Shown: positions 17,352 through 26,221, counted from the first letter of the stretch. The stretch is 64,000 nt of DNA from Flavobacterium sp. 270 (GCF_004368785.1 NZ_SODM01000002.1:248001-312000), one strand, 5' to 3'. Made by a program: numbers and translations. The notes: generated by a model not told the origin, from the letters alone.

Positions 17352-17801
17352 CTATTCTGGATGCAAAAGTAACTCACAGTCTTTAATCCACAATTTTGGA
17401 CCTCCTGGTTTATAAGAAACTTTGCCAAGCGCATTAAAAGTTGTTTTACCTTTTCGAACAGACGCTAATGCAAAACATACCTGTGGCAGTTCTTCAACCC
17501 CAAAAGCATTTTTTATTTTCATATTCTGTTCTCGTATTGCATCAGACACACTTTCATCAGATAAATCAAGCTTTACTAAAATCACATTATCACGTGACCA
17601 CACGGCAAAATCTGGCGTTTTAAAAATTTCACTTTCAATTTTTAGCGGTGCTCCGGCAATAGTAAAATAAATCAGTAATGGTTTTTTTTCTTCATTACTC
17701 ATTGTAATAGCATCATTAAAGTTCGTCTTCCAAAGAATATTCTGTGACTTCATGGAAAAAGAAGCTAAAACAAACAGTAGGATAAGTAGTTTTCGGACCA
17801 T
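17352..17801 (-). CDS. Thioredoxin-fold protein lacking the CXXC site (paralogue 1)
   Basis: A 149-residue exported protein: a signal peptide ending at MKSQN, then a thioredoxin-like domain. It aligns along its length with the two next genes (TPDFAVWSRDNVILVKLDLSD; FNALGKVSYKPGGPKLWI). Where paralogue 3 has WCGWC this protein has the cysteine-free FTIAGAPLKIESE. The cis-Pro loop is kept (EELPQVCF), with a new Cys two residues after the proline. Another Cys lies near the end (KDCELL). It is unlikely to be a classical disulfide reductase; a chaperone, binding or single-Cys role is possible. Its upstream region shares a 19-nt block with paralogue 2. Confidence 0.85.
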   Translation of the reverse strand: MVRKLLILLFVLASFSMKSQNILWKTNFNDAITMSNEEKKPLLIYFTIAGAPLKIESEIFKTPDFAVWSRDNVILVKLDLSDESVSDAIREQNMKIKNAFGVEELPQVCFALASVRKGKTTFNALGKVSYKPGGPKLWIKDCELLLHPE

Positions 17802-17828
17802 AAAATTAGAATATTTTTACGTTAATGC

Positions 17829-17847
17829 GACTAAATTAACATAATAT
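17829..17847 (-). promoter_or_regulatory. Promoter block shared by the CXXC-less thioredoxin paralogues (copy 1)
   Basis: Plus-strand GACTAAATTAACATAATAT recurs with one difference at 18539-18557 upstream of paralogue 2. Read on the minus strand it holds TAATTTAG, a near -7 box (one mismatch to TAnnTTTG). Confidence 0.5.
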
Positions 17848-17995
17848 CCTTATAAAACAAGTCTATTTACTGTCTAAAAATGAAAAAAAATCACGGAAAA
17901 TGAATTTTACCAATTAAATCCTAAATTTTTACCGATATGAAAAAAAAAGGCGTTTTAAAATATCAATACACATGATTCAAGAGACAAATGGATTG

Positions 17996-18035
17996 AAAAA
18001 AAATATCCCTCTTCGCAAAAGCAAAAAGGGATATT
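17996..18035 (-). terminator. Terminator of thioredoxin-fold paralogue 2
   Basis: The stem AATATCCCT / AGGGATATT (18002-18010 and 18027-18035) is followed on the minus strand by a T run (A8 at 17996-18003). Its stem sequence closely resembles the terminator of paralogue 1, in line with duplication of the whole unit. Confidence 0.75.
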
Positions 18036-18057
18036 AAGTGTGCTTAATTACGTTTAA

Positions 18058-18510
18058 TTATTCACTTGGATGCAGGATTGCATTTGCTTCTGCAATCCAC
18101 GCTTTTGCACCTCCTGGTTTGTAAGCCAGTTTGCCTAAAGCACTAAAAGTTGTTTTGTTCTTTCTAATAGAAGCTAATGCATAACATACTTCCGGTAAGT
18201 CTTCAACACCAAATGCTGCTTTCAATTTAAGATTTTGTTCTCTATCACCGTCAGAAGCAGAAGAATCTGATAAATCAAGTTTTACTAAGATTACATTATC
18301 ACGTGACCAAACGGCAAAATCTGGGGTTTTAAAAACTTCGTTTTGGAGATTATCTGATACACCTGAGGCAGTAAATAAAATCAACATTGGTTTATTTTGT
18401 TCATTACTAATTGCAATGGCATCTGTCATGCTGGTTCTCCAAGCTAGATTTTGTGCATGCATAAAAAATGAACCTAAAAATAATAGTAGGATAAGTAATT
18501 TTTTGGTCAT
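18058..18510 (-). CDS. Thioredoxin-fold protein lacking the CXXC site (paralogue 2)
   Basis: A 150-residue exported protein with signal peptide MTKKLLILLLFLGSFFMHAQ. An earlier ATG at 18552 would add 14 polar residues before the signal and is less likely. The thioredoxin-fold domain is very close to paralogue 1: TPDFAVWSRDNVILVKLDLSD is shared, and the active-site stretch reads FTASGVSDNLQNE without cysteines. The cis-Pro loop is EDLPEVCYALAS, again with a Cys after the proline. It has its own promoter-like block and terminator, so it is probably a separate transcript. Loss of both catalytic Cys in two paralogues, with the fold otherwise conserved, argues for a changed function and not decay. 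Confidence 0.87.
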   Translation of the reverse strand: MTKKLLILLLFLGSFFMHAQNLAWRTSMTDAIAISNEQNKPMLILFTASGVSDNLQNEVFKTPDFAVWSRDNVILVKLDLSDSSASDGDREQNLKLKAAFGVEDLPEVCYALASIRKNKTTFSALGKLAYKPGGAKAWIAEANAILHPSE

Positions 18511-18538
18511 ATTATATTGGTTATGGTTAGTATAGTAT

Positions 18539-18557
18539 GACGAAATTAACATAATAT
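18539..18557 (-). promoter_or_regulatory. Promoter block shared by the CXXC-less thioredoxin paralogues (copy 2)
   Basis: Plus-strand GACGAAATTAACATAATAT, 18 of 19 identical to the block at 17829-17847 and placed at the same distance (about 28 bp) before the ATG. The minus strand holds TAATTTCG, one mismatch from TAnnTTTG. Confidence 0.5.
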
Positions 18558-18671
18558 TTTAATTTTCCAATTTTTATTGAGACAAAAAATACATTATATG
18601 TTTTTTTTATATAAATTAAATATCATACTAATAATTTACCTAAATGTAATTGAAAATAAAATCTTACGAAA

Positions 18672-18708
18672 CAAAAAAAACTCCTTACAATTACGTAAGG
18701 AGTTTTTT
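18672..18708 (-). terminator. Terminator of the canonical thioredoxin gene
   Basis: An 8-bp GC-containing stem CTCCTTAC / GTAAGGAG (18681-18688 and 18695-18702) is flanked by A9 on the left and T6 on the right, so it can work in both directions. The gene it serves ends at 18738. Confidence 0.8.
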
Positions 18709-18737
18709 AAATATTTTGACCTAAAGTTATCTACATA

Positions 18738-19205
18738 TTAAGATTTCTTCGGATGAACAATTTCTTCTGCAACGGTTAACCAAGCAGCAGGACCGCCTGC
18801 AACATAACCCGTTTTACCAAGTCCTTTAAAATTTACTCGCCCATCTTTAGTTTCAGCACTTGTAAAGAAAACGGTTGGAAATCCCTGAATTCCAAAAGCT
18901 TGCTGTAACTCATTATTCTGATTTTTAAGTTCTGGTGTTTGAGGTACTGCTCTAGGATAATCTAATTCTACCAAGACAACATTATCTGCTGCCCATTTTT
19001 TAAATTCAGCCGTTTTTAGCACTTCGTTTTGCAAACGAATACACCATCCGCACCAATCACTTCCGGTAAAAAACAATAACATTGGTTTTTGTTCCTTATT
19101 ACTTATAGTAATGGCTTCTTTAACATCAGTATACCATTTTAATTCTTGCGCCTGACTTGCAAATGCTCCAATTAAAAAGAAAGCTATTAGAAATATTCTT
19201 TTCAT
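18738..19205 (-). CDS. Periplasmic thioredoxin-family protein with CGWC active site (paralogue 3)
   Basis: A 155-residue protein with signal peptide MKRIFLIAFFLIGAFASQAQ, then a thioredoxin fold of the Thioredoxin_7 type. The active site FTGSDWCGWCIRLQ places the redox cysteines at about residues 52 and 55, and the cis-Pro loop is GFPTVFF (Pro about 110). It should act as a disulfide reductase or donor in the periplasm. The C-terminal VAGGPAAWLTVAEEIVHPKKS matches the ends of the two cysteine-less paralogues. This copy is the likely ancestral form. A TAnnTTTG promoter lies just upstream. Confidence 0.93.
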   Translation of the reverse strand: MKRIFLIAFFLIGAFASQAQELKWYTDVKEAITISNKEQKPMLLFFTGSDWCGWCIRLQNEVLKTAEFKKWAADNVVLVELDYPRAVPQTPELKNQNNELQQAFGIQGFPTVFFTSAETKDGRVNFKGLGKTGYVAGGPAAWLTVAEEIVHPKKS

Positions 19206-19222
19206 AATGTTTTAATTTTGGA

Positions 19223-19251
19223 CAAATTTAAGCAAAATTTGAATTACAAAA
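19223..19251 (-). promoter_or_regulatory. Promoter of the canonical thioredoxin gene
   Basis: On the minus strand TAAATTTG (complement of 19223-19230) matches TAnnTTTG, with TTTTG (complement of 19247-19251) 16 bp upstream. An inverted repeat CAAATTT / AAATTTG (19223-19229, 19235-19241) overlaps the -7 box. Confidence 0.5.
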
Positions 19252-19257
19252 TGTCGT

Positions 19258-20742
19258 CTATTTTACTTCTTGCATTAATTTTTTAATTAATGGTGTAGCA
19301 ACAATCAAAACCACACCCGCAATTAATGAATATATGGCCAATTGGTAATATCCGTCTGTGTATGCAATAAGTTTAGACATTAAGGTTGTTCCTGTATTCG
19401 CATTAGACATTTCAGATCCTAATTTACCTGCAGCTAATTGACCAAAAGCACTAGATAAGAACCATAATCCCATCATCATACCAAATAATCTTTTTGGTGA
19501 TAATTTTGTAATTACAGACATTCCAATTGGGCCAATGCACAATTCTCCGAGTGTATAGATTAGATATCCTAATGCAAAAACATTTAAAGAACTTAAGCCT
19601 TGCGGATCGATAAAAAATCTTGCACTGTAAAAAATAAAAAATCCTGCAGCTAATAAAACAAACGAAAGTCCGAATTTTATAACTGTATTAGGTTCAATTT
19701 TTCTCTTGTACATAAAAATCCAAAGCAAGCCGATAAGCGGACTAAAAATGATAACATACAATGAGTTTATACTGTTGTTTACCACATTTGGATCTATATT
19801 AAAAAACAACAATTTGTTTGATAAATTGTCTTTTGCAAATAATGATAACGAACCTCCTGACTGCTCAGAAATAGCCATAAACATAAAATACCCGAAGATA
19901 AATATAAATGCAGCCATTAGTTTGTATTGTTGTTTTCTATCTTTTATGTTAATCAACTCATATAAGAAGTATCCAACAGCAATAATACCAATTGTGTACA
20001 TAAAATAATCTGTATAATCAGAATTGATTACCATGATATATACAAGCGGAATTACTAACAATGAACCTGCATAAACTGCAATTTCGTATGTTTTTCTTTT
20101 TGATGGCAAAGCGTTTTCCAGAGGAGAATTTCCAATTGGAGCTAAATATTTTTTAGTCAAAAGAAACGTAACGACCCCGATGATCATAACAACCGCGGAA
20201 GAAAGAAAACACAGACTCCAAGAGTAATTTTTTCCTAAATAAATCGGAATTGCACCACCCAACATTCCACCAATATTGATTCCGGCATAAAACAATCCGT
20301 AACCAGCATCTCTACGACCATCATTTTCATGATATAACTCTCCTACCATCGAAGATACGTTGGGTTTAAAAAAACCTGTTCCGATAATAGACAATGTTAT
20401 ACCGTAATAGAAAAAATCATGCGGCGAAGCTGCGATCAGCAAATTCCCCAAAATCATGATTATACCACCAAAAAGCAGTGATTTTTTAAAACCTAAAACT
20501 TTATCGGCAAATATTCCTCCAATAAAAGTAAAGGCATAAACAAACGCTTGGATTGCTCCGTATTGAAGATTAGCTTTTCCTTCAAGTAAACCTAATTGAT
20601 CTACCATGAAAAATGCTAAAACTCCTCTCATTCCATAGAAACAAAAACGTTCCCACATTTCAACTAAAAATAAATACCACAATTGTTTTGGGTATTTGCC
20701 TTTAAAATTTTGAATTCCTTCTAAAGTAAGCTCGTTTTCCAT
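19258..20742 (-). CDS. POT family proton-coupled peptide transporter (copy 2)
   Basis: A 494-residue inner-membrane carrier of the proton-dependent oligopeptide transporter (POT/PTR2) family with about 12-14 helices. The N-terminal block QLWYLFLVEMWERFCFYGMRG contains the ExxERFxYY-like motif for proton coupling, and FFKPNVSSMVGELY is the second POT signature. The start is ATG 20742, one base after the upstream gene's stop. An ATG at 20757 would give five extra residues and a 14-bp overlap. With the paralogue and the DPP IV gene upstream it forms an operon for import of di- and tripeptides. Confidence 0.94.
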   Translation of the reverse strand: MENELTLEGIQNFKGKYPKQLWYLFLVEMWERFCFYGMRGVLAFFMVDQLGLLEGKANLQYGAIQAFVYAFTFIGGIFADKVLGFKKSLLFGGIIMILGNLLIAASPHDFFYYGITLSIIGTGFFKPNVSSMVGELYHENDGRRDAGYGLFYAGINIGGMLGGAIPIYLGKNYSWSLCFLSSAVVMIIGVVTFLLTKKYLAPIGNSPLENALPSKRKTYEIAVYAGSLLVIPLVYIMVINSDYTDYFMYTIGIIAVGYFLYELINIKDRKQQYKLMAAFIFIFGYFMFMAISEQSGGSLSLFAKDNLSNKLLFFNIDPNVVNNSINSLYVIIFSPLIGLLWIFMYKRKIEPNTVIKFGLSFVLLAAGFFIFYSARFFIDPQGLSSLNVFALGYLIYTLGELCIGPIGMSVITKLSPKRLFGMMMGLWFLSSAFGQLAAGKLGSEMSNANTGTTLMSKLIAYTDGYYQLAIYSLIAGVVLIVATPLIKKLMQEVK

Positions 20743-20743
20743 T

Positions 20744-22429
20744 TTATCTAACACCATGCATCATTTTTTTCAAGAAAGGAGTCAACGCAAATAACACAAT
20801 TGCAGCAATTCCTGTAAGCACAACGAATACCATAAAGAACTCGTTTAAGTTATGAATTTCAAATCCTGCAAAAAAGTGATTTGCTGCACTAATTTGATGC
20901 TTGTCTAAAAGAGCCAATTGCTCTGCAGTTGGCGTAACTGTTTTATCTAATATAGCCTGAAGATCAATTCCTAATTCTTTTGCTTTTGCAAATTTATCAC
21001 CTGTTGCAGGCAAAATAGAACCTAGAGTTCCTCCTAATGCATAACCAGAAGCATTAGACAAGAAAAACACTCCGTATAATAAAGAAGCAAAACGTTTTGG
21101 AGATAATTTACCTACCAATGATAAACCAATTGGAGATAAACATAATTCAGCACAAGTATTTAAGAAATATAATAAAATCAACCATTTCACTAATAACAAA
21201 CCAGAAGTCCCAATGTATGAAACCTGAGTTGCAATCATGAAGAAACTAATCGAAATGATCACCAAACCAACTGCTAATTTTACAGGAGAAATTGGTTCTT
21301 TTCCTTTTGCTCTAAGCGTATCCCATAATATACTGAAAGGAACTGCTAAAGCCACAACGAATAATCCGTTGAAAATCTGAACCATCGATGCCGGCATTTG
21401 AAAACCAAAGAAGTTTCTATCTGTCTGGTTATCTGCAATAAAAGTTAAAGAAGAACCAGCCTGCTCAAACGCAGCCCAAAAGAAAATAATAAAGAAAGAA
21501 ACAATATAGATTACGATAATTCTATCTCTTTCTACTTTTGTTAATGAAGAATCAGAAATGATTAATCCGGCCAAAGATAAGCCGCTGGAATAGATTAAAG
21601 TATAAATTAAATTCTGTCCTACTACATAGTGAAAGAACAAGCCTAAAACTAAGAATGCAACACCAGCAATAGATAAAGATTTACTAGAAAAATTGGCTTT
21701 TTGAGCTTCTCCTTCTTCAAAATCTGCAGCTTCATTTTTAGAAGGCAAACCTCCTAATGGTCTTCCTTCCGGAGAAACCACATATTTATTTTTTAAGAAG
21801 TAAAAAAGCAAAGTTCCTAAAAGCATAGCAACAGAAGCCGCTAAGAATCCCCATCTAAAAGCGTGTATATCTCTAATACCGCCAGTATCTTTAACATCTC
21901 CTAACAAAGGACAAATTGATTGCCCTAAGAAAGCTCCGATGTTAATACCCATATAGAAAATAGTAAAAGCTGTATCTAGTTTTGTTTTTTCTTGTTTTGG
22001 ATATAAACTACCCACCATACTAGAAATATTTGGTTTAAAGAAACCATTACCAAAAACAATAGTTGCCAAACCGCAGTACATAATAGCTTTTGCCAGACCT
22101 AAATTTCCTTCAAAAACACTACCGCTGGTAAACAACAGTAATTGCCCGATTGCCATTAATAATCCGCCTAATAAAATACAATTTCTGTTTCCTAAAAAAC
22201 GATCTGCTACAAAACCTCCCAACATTGGAGTCAAATAACAAAGACCAAGAAAACCACCATAAATTAATGAAGCTTCTTCTTCTTTCATTAATAATGAGTT
22301 AACAAGAAACAACGTCAATAAAGCACGCATTCCATAAAAATTGAACCTCTCCCACATCTCCGTTCCAAACAATACCCAAAGTCCTTTTGGATGCGCTGAT
22401 TTCACTTGAGTTTCTCCCATATTATTCAT
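20744..22429 (-). CDS. POT family proton-coupled peptide transporter (copy 1)
   Basis: A 561-residue POT/PTR2 transporter, a paralogue of the next gene. The N-terminal GLWVLFGTEMWERFNFYGMRALL and the block GNGFFKPNISSMVGSLYPKQE are both family signatures. It is about 65 residues longer than copy 2, mainly through a loop after the sixth helix (GLPSKNEAADFEEGEAQK) and an extra segment before the last helix (residues about 480-520, DLQAILDKTVTPTAEQLALL). The gene lies 36 bp after dpp4 and abuts copy 2, so all three should share one transcript. Confidence 0.94.
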   Translation of the reverse strand: MNNMGETQVKSAHPKGLWVLFGTEMWERFNFYGMRALLTLFLVNSLLMKEEEASLIYGGFLGLCYLTPMLGGFVADRFLGNRNCILLGGLLMAIGQLLLFTSGSVFEGNLGLAKAIMYCGLATIVFGNGFFKPNISSMVGSLYPKQEKTKLDTAFTIFYMGINIGAFLGQSICPLLGDVKDTGGIRDIHAFRWGFLAASVAMLLGTLLFYFLKNKYVVSPEGRPLGGLPSKNEAADFEEGEAQKANFSSKSLSIAGVAFLVLGLFFHYVVGQNLIYTLIYSSGLSLAGLIISDSSLTKVERDRIIVIYIVSFFIIFFWAAFEQAGSSLTFIADNQTDRNFFGFQMPASMVQIFNGLFVVALAVPFSILWDTLRAKGKEPISPVKLAVGLVIISISFFMIATQVSYIGTSGLLLVKWLILLYFLNTCAELCLSPIGLSLVGKLSPKRFASLLYGVFFLSNASGYALGGTLGSILPATGDKFAKAKELGIDLQAILDKTVTPTAEQLALLDKHQISAANHFFAGFEIHNLNEFFMVFVVLTGIAAIVLFALTPFLKKMMHGVR

Positions 22430-22465
22430 TATTTTATTTTAGGTTATTTTTAGATTTTTAGGTTA

Positions 22466-24637
22466 TTATAAATTTGCTTTGATAAAGTTAGTCATTTTAT
22501 TGTACAGCTGAATTCTCGTTGCACCACCATAAATTCCGTGGTTTTTATCTGGATATATTTGAGAATCAAATTGTTTGTTTGCCTGAATTAATGCTTCCAT
22601 CATTTGCATAGAATTTTGCACATGAACGTTATCATCACCAGATCCGTGAATTAATAAAAACTTACCTTTTAATTTATCAACATGATTTATTGGAGAGTTT
22701 TGGTCGTAACCACTTGCATTTTCCTGAGGCGTCTGCATGTATCTTTCTGTGTAAACACTGTCATAAAAACGCCAGTTCGTTACAGGAGCTACAGCAATAG
22801 CCATTTTGAAAACATCGTTTCCTTGAAAAATACAGTTCGAAGCCATAAAACCTCCGTAACTCCATCCAAAAATACCAATACGTGAAGCATCAACATACGG
22901 ATAAGCACCAATTACTTTTGCTGCATCAATCTGATCTTCAACTTCATATTTTCCTAATTCTTTTTGTGTTACTTTTTTAAAGTCGGCACCTTTATAACCC
23001 GTTCCTCTTCCATCTACACAAGCTACAATATAACCTTGCTGTGCCAATGACTGAAACCAGTAATCATCAGAATTATTCCAGTCATTATTTACCTGTTGTG
23101 ATCCTGGACCAGAATATTGATACATGAAAACAGGATGTTTTTTTGAAGGATCGAAATCTTTTGGTTTCAAAATCCAAGCATTTAATTCATTTCCTTTAGC
23201 AGTTTTTAAAACAAAAAACTCTTTTGTAGGCAAATTATAATTTTTCAGTTTAGCAGATAATGCCTGATTATTCTCAATAACCTGAATTTCTTTACCCGAT
23301 TTTGCTTCGTTTAAAGTGTAAGTTGTAGGCTGAGAAGCACTAGAAAAAGTATTAATATAATATTGGAAATTAGGGCTGAAAGTTGCCGCATTTGTTCCTG
23401 TAGTTTTAGACAAAGCTGTTTTATTTTTTCCGTCTAATGAGATGCGGTAAATTGCTCTGTTTATAGAACCATTTTCTGTAGATTGATAGAAAATAGTTTT
23501 AGATTTTTCGTCGAAACCGTAGTATGAAGTTACTTCCCAGTTTCCTTTTGTAACCTGATTTTTAAGTTTTCCGGTATTATCATATACATAAATATGATTG
23601 AAACCATCTTTTTCGCTTGTCCAGATAAAACTGTTATCTTTTAAAAATGTCAAATTATCAGTAACATCTACATAAGCTTTGTCTTTTTCATTCAAAACTA
23701 GTTTTGCGACTGCCGTTGTACCATCAACAAACAACAAATCAAGATTATCCTGATGGCGGTTTAAAACCTGTGCAGACAATGTATTATTATCATTTGTCCA
23801 TTGTAATCTTGCTATATAAAAATCATTATAATTTCCAAGATCTACTTTTTTAACAGCATTACTCGCCGCATCATAAATATGCAATGAAACTACAGAGTTC
23901 TTTTCTCCCGCTTTAGGATATTTAAAAGTTTCGATTGTTGGGTATAAATCTTTATGAAAAATTGACATCGAAAATTCTGGAACTGCACTTTCGTCAAAAC
24001 GAATATACGCTAGTTTTTTACTGTCTTTACTCCAGTCAAAAGCCCGGACAAAAGCAAATTCTTCTTCGTAAACCCAATCCGTAATACCATTAATCACAGC
24101 ATTTTTCTTTCCGTCTGTAGTAACTGCAGTAGATTTTTTTGAAGCTACGTCGTAAACATATAAATTGTTTTCTTTAGCATAAGCAATCTTAGTTCCGTCT
24201 GGCGAAAAAGTCGGCTCCTGCACCTGAAAATTAAAAAGCTTAGTAAGCGATTTAGAAGCTATATCATATAAAAAATAATCTGCTGTAAAAGAATGGCGAA
24301 AAATTTGATTTGAATTGCAGGCAATTAAGATCTTTTTTTCAGAAGCATCAAAAGTATAACTGTCAATTCCGTCAGCTAATGCTGCATGATTTTTAGTATC
24401 TATTAAGTTAGAAACTTTTTTTAGCGTTGCAAAATCATACAAATCGATCTGCATGGTTCTGTTTGCCTGATCAACATTTAGCACCGTATATCGATCTGTA
24501 TTTTTCAAAGATTGCAGTTCATCCATCCCTTTAGCTCGGAATGCTCCACCATAAATATCCTCAATAGTGATTTTTTGTTGGCCAAAAACGGTTGCAACCA
24601 AAAATAAAAGAACAAGAGTAATTTTATTTGTATTCAT
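22466..24637 (-). CDS. Dipeptidyl peptidase IV family serine peptidase (S9B)
   Basis: A 723-residue exported prolyl peptidase with signal peptide ending VFGQ. Residues about 80-450 form the beta-propeller (repeated FSPDGTKIAYAKENNLYVYD-type blades; the DPP IV double-Glu motif is in DWVYEEEFAF). The alpha/beta-hydrolase domain carries the triad: Ser593 in GWSYGGFM, Asp668 in GSGDDNVHVQ and His700 in DKNHGIYGG. It should release X-Pro or X-Ala dipeptides from peptides in the periplasm or at the surface, feeding the two POT transporters encoded immediately downstream. Confidence 0.95.
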   Translation of the reverse strand: MNTNKITLVLLFLVATVFGQQKITIEDIYGGAFRAKGMDELQSLKNTDRYTVLNVDQANRTMQIDLYDFATLKKVSNLIDTKNHAALADGIDSYTFDASEKKILIACNSNQIFRHSFTADYFLYDIASKSLTKLFNFQVQEPTFSPDGTKIAYAKENNLYVYDVASKKSTAVTTDGKKNAVINGITDWVYEEEFAFVRAFDWSKDSKKLAYIRFDESAVPEFSMSIFHKDLYPTIETFKYPKAGEKNSVVSLHIYDAASNAVKKVDLGNYNDFYIARLQWTNDNNTLSAQVLNRHQDNLDLLFVDGTTAVAKLVLNEKDKAYVDVTDNLTFLKDNSFIWTSEKDGFNHIYVYDNTGKLKNQVTKGNWEVTSYYGFDEKSKTIFYQSTENGSINRAIYRISLDGKNKTALSKTTGTNAATFSPNFQYYINTFSSASQPTTYTLNEAKSGKEIQVIENNQALSAKLKNYNLPTKEFFVLKTAKGNELNAWILKPKDFDPSKKHPVFMYQYSGPGSQQVNNDWNNSDDYWFQSLAQQGYIVACVDGRGTGYKGADFKKVTQKELGKYEVEDQIDAAKVIGAYPYVDASRIGIFGWSYGGFMASNCIFQGNDVFKMAIAVAPVTNWRFYDSVYTERYMQTPQENASGYDQNSPINHVDKLKGKFLLIHGSGDDNVHVQNSMQMMEALIQANKQFDSQIYPDKNHGIYGGATRIQLYNKMTNFIKANL

Positions 24638-24782
24638 TATAATTTATTTTAAACATAAAAAAGAGTCCAATTTTAGTGAAAAAAATAAACATAATACACA
24701 TTTTAAGTGTTAAATGTTAAAAAAAATAACGATTGCGCTTTTTGATGTTTCAAATACATTTTAAAGAAAACTCTTAAAATGG

Positions 24783-24790
24783 TATATTTG
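24783..24790 (+). promoter_or_regulatory. Promoter -7 box for the HMG-CoA reductase gene
   Basis: TATATTTG matches TAnnTTTG 29 nt before the ATG at 24820. No convincing -33 element is found at the usual spacing. The rest of the 182-bp gap to the divergent peptidase gene is AT-rich and shows no further structure. Confidence 0.55.
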
Positions 24791-24819
24791 CCGCAACATT
24801 ATTATTTAATATACTGAGA

Positions 24820-26133
24820 ATGAACAACGCTGTTGCCGGATTTTCTAAATTATCCAAAAAAGAAAAAATTAACTGGATCGCTACTGAATACTTTTCTACA
24901 CCAGATGAGGCTGTAAACATTATAAGAAATTACTGGAATTCAGACGACAAGCTCCAACAGCTGCACGATGAATTTATCGAAAATACGATTACCAATTTAT
25001 ATATCCCTCTTGGAGTTGCTCCTAATTTTTTAATCAACGGAAATTACAAAACCATCCCTATGGCTATTGAGGAAAGCTCTGTAGTGGCTGCAGCATCTAA
25101 ATCTGCCAAATATTGGGCAACACGCGGCGGGTTTAAAGCAACTGTAATTGATACCGAAAAAATTGGTCAGGTGCATTTCATTTTCAACGGAGACGCTCAA
25201 AAATTACATACCTTTTTTGATCAAATCAAACCAAAATTTTTCTCAGACACGCAAAGCATTACTAAAAATATGCAGCAACGTGGCGGCGGAATTCTAGACA
25301 TTCAGCTAAAAGACAAAAGAAATTTACTGGAAAATTATTTTCAATTGCACGCCACTTTCGAAACGAAAGATAGTATGGGAGCCAATTTCATCAATTCTTG
25401 TCTGGAACAATTTGCAACAACATTAAAAGAAGAAGCTCAAAATTCTGATTTACTTTCAGAAAACGAAACGCTTCAGGTGGTCATGAGCATTTTATCTAAT
25501 TATGTTCCGAATTGCGTAGTTAGAGCCGAAGTTTCCTGCCCTATCGAAGACTTAAAAGAAAAACATATTACCAATCCGCAAGAATTTGCCGAACGTTTTG
25601 TACAGGCTGTTCAGATTGCCGAAGTTGAACCTTTTAGAGCCGTTACGCACAATAAAGGTATTATGAATGGTGTTGATGCTGTAATTTTGGCAACAGGAAA
25701 TGATTTTAGAGCTGTAGAAGCCGGAATTCATGCTTATGCTTCCAGAAACGGACAATACGCGAGTTTGTCGCACGCCAAAATAGAAAACGGAATCTTTACT
25801 TTCTGGTTAGAAATACCTCTTGCTTTAGGTACCGTTGGCGGATTAACTTCGTTACATCCTTTAGTAAAATTGTGTTTAGAGATTCTTCAAAAACCTTCGG
25901 CAAAAGAATTAATGGAGATTGTTGCCGTTGCTGGTTTGGCACAGAATTTTGCAGCTTTACGTTCTTTAACTACAACCGGAATTCAGGAAGGACACATGAA
26001 AATGCACTTAAATAATATCCTCAACCAATTTGAAGCCAACGACGAAGAACGTCATTTGATTAAAGCTTACTTTAAGAAAAATGCTATTTCGCACAGTGCC
26101 GTAGTTGAGTTTATAGAAAATTTACGAAAATAA
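24820..26133 (+). CDS. mvaA: Hydroxymethylglutaryl-CoA reductase, class II (degradative type)
   Basis: A 437-residue soluble HMG-CoA reductase of the class II type, without the membrane domain of class I. Signatures are ENTITNLYIPLGVAPNFLING with the ENxxG-like loop, MAIEESSVVAAASKSAKYW with the catalytic Glu, DSMGANFINSC, GTVGGLTSLHPLVKL and a C-terminal catalytic His in EGHMKMHLNN. In Flavobacteria it works in the biosynthetic direction, making mevalonate for isoprenoids. A GYDIA family GHMP kinase gene follows after an 88-bp structured spacer, linking the two in the mevalonate route. Confidence 0.94.
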   Translation: MNNAVAGFSKLSKKEKINWIATEYFSTPDEAVNIIRNYWNSDDKLQQLHDEFIENTITNLYIPLGVAPNFLINGNYKTIPMAIEESSVVAAASKSAKYWATRGGFKATVIDTEKIGQVHFIFNGDAQKLHTFFDQIKPKFFSDTQSITKNMQQRGGGILDIQLKDKRNLLENYFQLHATFETKDSMGANFINSCLEQFATTLKEEAQNSDLLSENETLQVVMSILSNYVPNCVVRAEVSCPIEDLKEKHITNPQEFAERFVQAVQIAEVEPFRAVTHNKGIMNGVDAVILATGNDFRAVEAGIHAYASRNGQYASLSHAKIENGIFTFWLEIPLALGTVGGLTSLHPLVKLCLEILQKPSAKELMEIVAVAGLAQNFAALRSLTTTGIQEGHMKMHLNNILNQFEANDEERHLIKAYFKKNAISHSAVVEFIENLRK

Positions 26134-26215
26134 TTAGAAGCTATTCCCGCTATCCGCTGTATCTTTTGGGCTGAACCCCACCCCAAAAGGATGCCGCTGC
26201 TATCGGGGCTAAAAA
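26134..26215. repeat. GC-rich structured intergenic element
   Basis: This 82-bp spacer is markedly more GC-rich than its surroundings. The core hairpin CTTTTGGG / CCCAAAAG (26163-26170, 26182-26189) has an 11-nt loop. The flanks carry CCCG (26146-26149) against CGGG (26204-26207) and AGC (26139-26141) against GCT (26208-26210), and the word GCTATCCG-like recurs. I recall similar elements in other Flavobacterium genomes, but cannot verify this here. Confidence 0.55.
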
Positions 26216-26221
26216 TATAGA

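Noticed and set aside
19223..19241. Inverted repeat CAAATTT / AAATTTG as a terminator for the POT operon
   Set aside because: The stem has a single G-C pair and no T tract in the required direction; it overlaps a good promoter box and is more likely part of it or chance.
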